NCBI GenBank assembly: GCA_024699205.1
Contig: JAILQA010000065.1
Coordinates: 1 to 8,510, forward strand
DNA length: 8,510 bases
Reading direction: 5' to 3'
DNA from: Treponema sp.
Lineage (GTDB): Bacteria; Spirochaetota; Spirochaetia; Treponematales; Treponemataceae
The notes under the pieces are model-generated. The model saw only the letters and a list, made by a program, of their open reading frames with translations, was not told the DNA's origin and did not search any database. The position numbers and the translations under genes were made by a program. Positions 6,262 through 8,510 of the stretch are shown one piece after another; the first letter of the stretch is position 1, and each line of letters begins with the position of its first letter.

Positions 6262-6747
6262 CTACACTTCAATCGTAATCTTTCTTCCAGTCGGCTCATA
6301 GCGCTGAAACGTTACACCAGCTGCGGTCATCAGCCTTTTTGAAGCCTCAACAGAAGGTGTTCCGTCGTATTTATTATCAGCGTAAATTACAGTTTTAATT
6401 CCAGCCTGAATAATTGCTTTAGCACATTCATTACAAGGGAAAAGCGTAACATAGATTTTACAGCCTTCCAAAGAACCACCGCGGTAATTCAAAATTGCAT
6501 TCAATTCACTGTGAGTAACATAAGCATATTTTGTGTTGAGAGTCTCCCCTTCTCTGGCCCAGGGAAACTCATCATCAGAACAGCCAATAGGAAATCCGTT
6601 GTATCCCATAGAAAGAATCTTGTTTTCAGGATTTACAATACAAGCACCAACCTGCGAATTAGGATCTTTTGAGCGCAAACTTGCAAGCTTTGCAACTCCC
6701 ATAAAATATTCGTCCCAATTAATATAATCTTGTCGTTTAAAAGTCAT
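6262..6747 (-). CDS. Deoxycytidylate (dCMP) deaminase
   Basis: The 161-residue zinc enzyme is expected to convert dCMP to dUMP, supplying thymidylate synthesis. The cytidine/deoxycytidylate deaminase signature is complete: H79-S-E81 (zinc ligand and catalytic glutamate) and P104-C105-N-E-C108 (zinc ligands). The N-terminal part W11-DEYFMGVAKLASLRSKDPN, followed by VGACIV and GYNGFP, is typical of dCMP deaminase and distinguishes it from the tRNA adenosine deaminase and ComE/RibD relatives. The usual HAE reads HSE here, a conservative change. The length is normal. The gene is divergent from the GGDEF gene and 69 bp upstream of DUF1846, with no clear terminator between, so readthrough into DUF1846 is possible. 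The ATG at 6747 sits directly behind a TATAAT box, with no SD. Confidence 0.93.
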   Translation of the reverse strand: MTFKRQDYINWDEYFMGVAKLASLRSKDPNSQVGACIVNPENKILSMGYNGFPIGCSDDEFPWAREGETLNTKYAYVTHSELNAILNYRGGSLEGCKIYVTLFPCNECAKAIIQAGIKTVIYADNKYDGTPSVEASKRLMTAAGVTFQRYEPTGRKITIEV

Positions 6748-6754
6748 AACAATA

Positions 6755-6760
6755 ATTATA
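6755..6760 (-). promoter_or_regulatory. -10 box of the dCMP deaminase promoter
   Basis: A perfect TATAAT on the minus strand is separated from the ATG at 6747 by seven bases (TATTGTT). The predicted transcription start is at or within one base of the start codon. There is no SD and no good -35 hexamer at 16-18 bases. Confidence 0.55.
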
Positions 6761-6792
6761 TACGCTTTTTTCCATTATTGCATTATTTTAAA

Positions 6793-6820
6793 TTGGAAAA
6801 CTGAACATTTTAGGTATACA
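6793..6820 (+). promoter_or_regulatory. Promoter of the diguanylate cyclase gene
   Basis: TTGGAA (6793-6798), a 16-base spacer and TATACA (6815-6820) form a moderate sigma-70-type promoter. Six bases (CTAAAT) separate the -10 from the first ATG, so the predicted start site is the A of the ATG. The -35 overlaps one arm of an inverted repeat, TTTTCCA (6768-6774) / TGGAAAA (6794-6800). Confidence 0.55.
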
Positions 6821-6826
6821 CTAAAT

Positions 6827-7729
6827 ATGATGGAAAACGTAACATCAGAAAATAATCTGTCAGGCATCCATATTTTGCTGTCAGAATCTTGTTTTAATCT
6901 CATTAAACATCTCGGCACTCTGATTACGACTGCTAAAAATGCACAAGAAGTGGTAGATTTTTATTCTAAATCTGAAGCAGACACTTTAGATGCAATCATT
7001 CTGCAACTTGAAGAAAAAGATTCTCTCGAGGCAGTAAAAAAAATCCGTTCAATGAACCGTCCTGATGCAAGCACAATTTCTATCCTTGCTATAACAAATA
7101 AATCACAGAAAAAATTATCCTCGCAAATGCAAGCCGGAATAAACACAATCCTTACAACACCGCTGGATAATAACCAAGTGTCGATAAATCTTCTTAAATC
7201 CCTGCACCAAAGTTCAAAACTAAGGATTAAAATGCTGAAAAATGCTCTTGATTGCGTAAATAAAGATGCCCTCACTGGAGTTAATAACAGAATGGCCTTT
7301 GAAAACTTTGAAGCCAAAATTACTCATAAGATTGTAACAAACAAAATCTCCTCTTTTTCAATCATTCTCTTTGATATTAATAATCTTAAAAATACAAATG
7401 ATTTACTCGGACACGATGCAGGTGACCAGCTTATAATTGACGGCTGTAAAATCATCTGCAATACATTTAAACATAGTCCAGTTTTTAGACTTGGTGGTGA
7501 TGAGTTTGTAGCATTTTTACAAGGCGAAGATTACAATAACCGGGCAGAACTTCTATCTGGCTTCCAAAAGAAAATGAACAAAGAATACTTTATTTCTGGA
7601 GCAGTTTCCATTGCAAGCGGAATGTCAGATTTTATCCCTCAAAAAGATATAAACGTCTTAGATGTCTTTAAACGGGCTGATGAGGCCATGTACAAAACAA
7701 AAGCTAAGATGAAAAAGCAGCGGGTCTAA
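6827..7729 (+). CDS. Diguanylate cyclase with degenerate receiver domain
   Basis: The 300-residue protein has an N-terminal receiver-like domain (about 12-125), a short helical linker and a C-terminal GGDEF domain (about 140-298). The cyclase domain looks active: it starts DALTGVNNR, has FDINNLKNTND for metal and substrate binding, and an intact G223-G-D-E-F227 motif, so it should make c-di-GMP from two GTP. The inhibitory I-site (RxxD five residues before the motif) is absent; those positions are F214 and S217. The receiver-like half lacks the phosphorylation residues: HILLSES replaces the usual acidic pair, Q60 sits at the acceptor Asp position, and T111 precedes the proline where a lysine is expected. 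It is probably a pseudo-receiver, used for dimerisation or non-phosphate input. No membrane segment is seen. Two adjacent ATGs (6827, 6830) are possible starts. It is divergent from the dCMP deaminase gene and convergent with the phosphatase gene. Confidence 0.9.
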   Translation: MMENVTSENNLSGIHILLSESCFNLIKHLGTLITTAKNAQEVVDFYSKSEADTLDAIILQLEEKDSLEAVKKIRSMNRPDASTISILAITNKSQKKLSSQMQAGINTILTTPLDNNQVSINLLKSLHQSSKLRIKMLKNALDCVNKDALTGVNNRMAFENFEAKITHKIVTNKISSFSIILFDINNLKNTNDLLGHDAGDQLIIDGCKIICNTFKHSPVFRLGGDEFVAFLQGEDYNNRAELLSGFQKKMNKEYFISGAVSIASGMSDFIPQKDINVLDVFKRADEAMYKTKAKMKKQRV

Positions 7730-8496
7730 ACTAAAAACTTAGCTTTAATTGCTTCTGTTTCTTCAGAAGTAAAATTAAGTTTTTTTATAAAAAATGCTTC
7801 AAGGGAACCGTAATTTTCTTCCAGTTTTCCAAGTGAAGATTCAATAAAGGATTGCTTAGCCATAAGCGAGTTTTTAACTTTTTTTGCAAACTTGTGACTG
7901 AATTTTATAAGCAGACAGGCAAAATAAACAAACCTTGCCTTTACAACAGTGAAGCGGTTTGAATAAACATAATCCTGAATAATAATATTTCTGTCCACGC
8001 CCAAAAAAGCAAGAATCAGGGCTGCAATTATTCCAGTTCTGTCTTTTCCAACCGTGCAATGAAACAAAACTGAATAATCATCATTTGGCATAGTCAAAAT
8101 TGTTCTTAAGATTTCAATCAAATTATCAAGACAATTATCAGTTACCATTTTTACATACATATCTTCCATCGTCGGCATCATAACCAGCGATTTTATGCTG
8201 TGAATCTTTTTTTCGTGACTTATCCCGGCAACCGCTTCGTTAAAAATCGGCATGTGAAAATATTTAACCCCTTCAACCACAGCATCTGGTTTTTCCAAAG
8301 CTTCTTTTTTTGTTCGTAAATCAATTACAGTCTTGAGCTTATAATCTTCTTTAAGGGTTTTTATATCGTCGTCATCAATTTTAAAAAGTGTTGTTCCTCT
8401 TATAAGCATACGGGTACGGACAGTTTTTCCATCTCTTGTTTTAACTCCGCCTAAATCCCGAAAGTTCTTTACATGCTTCAGTTTTATAAGTTCCAT
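7726..8496 (-). CDS. Tyrosine-phosphatase-like protein (Y_phosphatase3 type)
   Basis: The 256-residue protein matches the bacterial tyrosine/dual-specificity phosphatase family that includes Mycobacterium PtpB and Listeria LipA. Near the start is NFRDLGG, followed by VRTRMLIRGTTL and VIDLRTKKE, all family hallmarks. The catalytic P-loop is H146-C147-T-V-G-K-D-R153-T-G, a complete C-x5-R signature with C147 as nucleophile and R153 binding phosphate; the K-D pair is typical of this branch, whose members act on phosphotyrosine and sometimes phosphoinositides. The C-terminal EENYGSLEAFFIKKL and following helix are also family-like. There is no signal peptide, so it is probably cytoplasmic rather than secreted. 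No kinase gene is nearby and the substrate is unknown. Its stop overlaps that of the convergent cyclase gene. The start at 8496 lies eight bases after a TATAAT box, without an SD. Confidence 0.88.
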   Translation of the reverse strand: MELIKLKHVKNFRDLGGVKTRDGKTVRTRMLIRGTTLFKIDDDDIKTLKEDYKLKTVIDLRTKKEALEKPDAVVEGVKYFHMPIFNEAVAGISHEKKIHSIKSLVMMPTMEDMYVKMVTDNCLDNLIEILRTILTMPNDDYSVLFHCTVGKDRTGIIAALILAFLGVDRNIIIQDYVYSNRFTVVKARFVYFACLLIKFSHKFAKKVKNSLMAKQSFIESSLGKLEENYGSLEAFFIKKLNFTSEETEAIKAKFLV

Positions 8497-8504
8497 GATT
8501 GCAA

Positions 8505-8510
8505 ATTATA
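8505..8510 (-). promoter_or_regulatory. -10 box of the phosphatase gene promoter
   Basis: The last six bases of the window read TATAAT on the minus strand. Eight bases (TTGCAATC) separate them from the ATG, predicting a leader of about two bases without an SD. The -35 would lie outside the window. Confidence 0.5.

Noticed and set aside
6961..7317. Minus-strand open frame of 118 codons inside the cyclase gene
   Set aside because: It is antisense to a clear receiver/GGDEF protein, and its translation is Ser/Phe/Leu-rich with no motif.

Overview
This 8.5-kb window is AT-rich bacterial chromosome carrying eight complete protein genes with short gaps between them. There is no mobile element, CRISPR array, tRNA or rRNA gene. 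The UvrB and L28 proteins, the free-standing signalling proteins and the base composition suggest a host-associated Treponema-like spirochaete. This is inference from overall impression, not a database match, and a low-GC Firmicute is not excluded.

Layout from left to right. A promoter and Shine-Dalgarno (SD) site point out of the left edge, so a gene probably starts just outside. On the + strand come a FIST-domain sensory protein (124-1239) and a PhnP-like metallo-beta-lactamase-fold hydrolase (1282-2163), possibly co-transcribed. A strong hairpin terminator separates them from the - strand block: ribosomal protein L28 (rpmB), the excinuclease helicase subunit uvrB, a DUF1846/UPF0371 protein of unknown function, and a dCMP deaminase. 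A divergent promoter region of 79 bp then leads to a + strand diguanylate cyclase with a degenerate receiver domain (6827-7729). Its stop codon overlaps the stop of a convergent - strand tyrosine-phosphatase-like gene (7726-8496), whose promoter lies at the right edge.

Most genes appear to be single transcription units: a -10 box stands directly in front of almost every start codon, even among the consecutive - strand genes. The contents are mixed: housekeeping (L28, nucleotide excision repair, dTMP precursor supply) and signalling (FIST sensor, c-di-GMP synthesis, phosphatase). They do not form an obvious pathway.

The strongest unexpected pattern is in the start regions. Six of the eight genes have a TATAAT-like box only 6-14 nt before the ATG and no SD sequence, which predicts leaderless or nearly leaderless mRNAs. 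By contrast, rpmB, the hydrolase gene and the off-window gene have SD sequences. The other notable area is the 203-bp rpmB-uvrB gap. It holds a near-perfect tandem duplication across the uvrB stop codon, two abutting inverted repeats, and an open frame continuing 45 codons past that stop.
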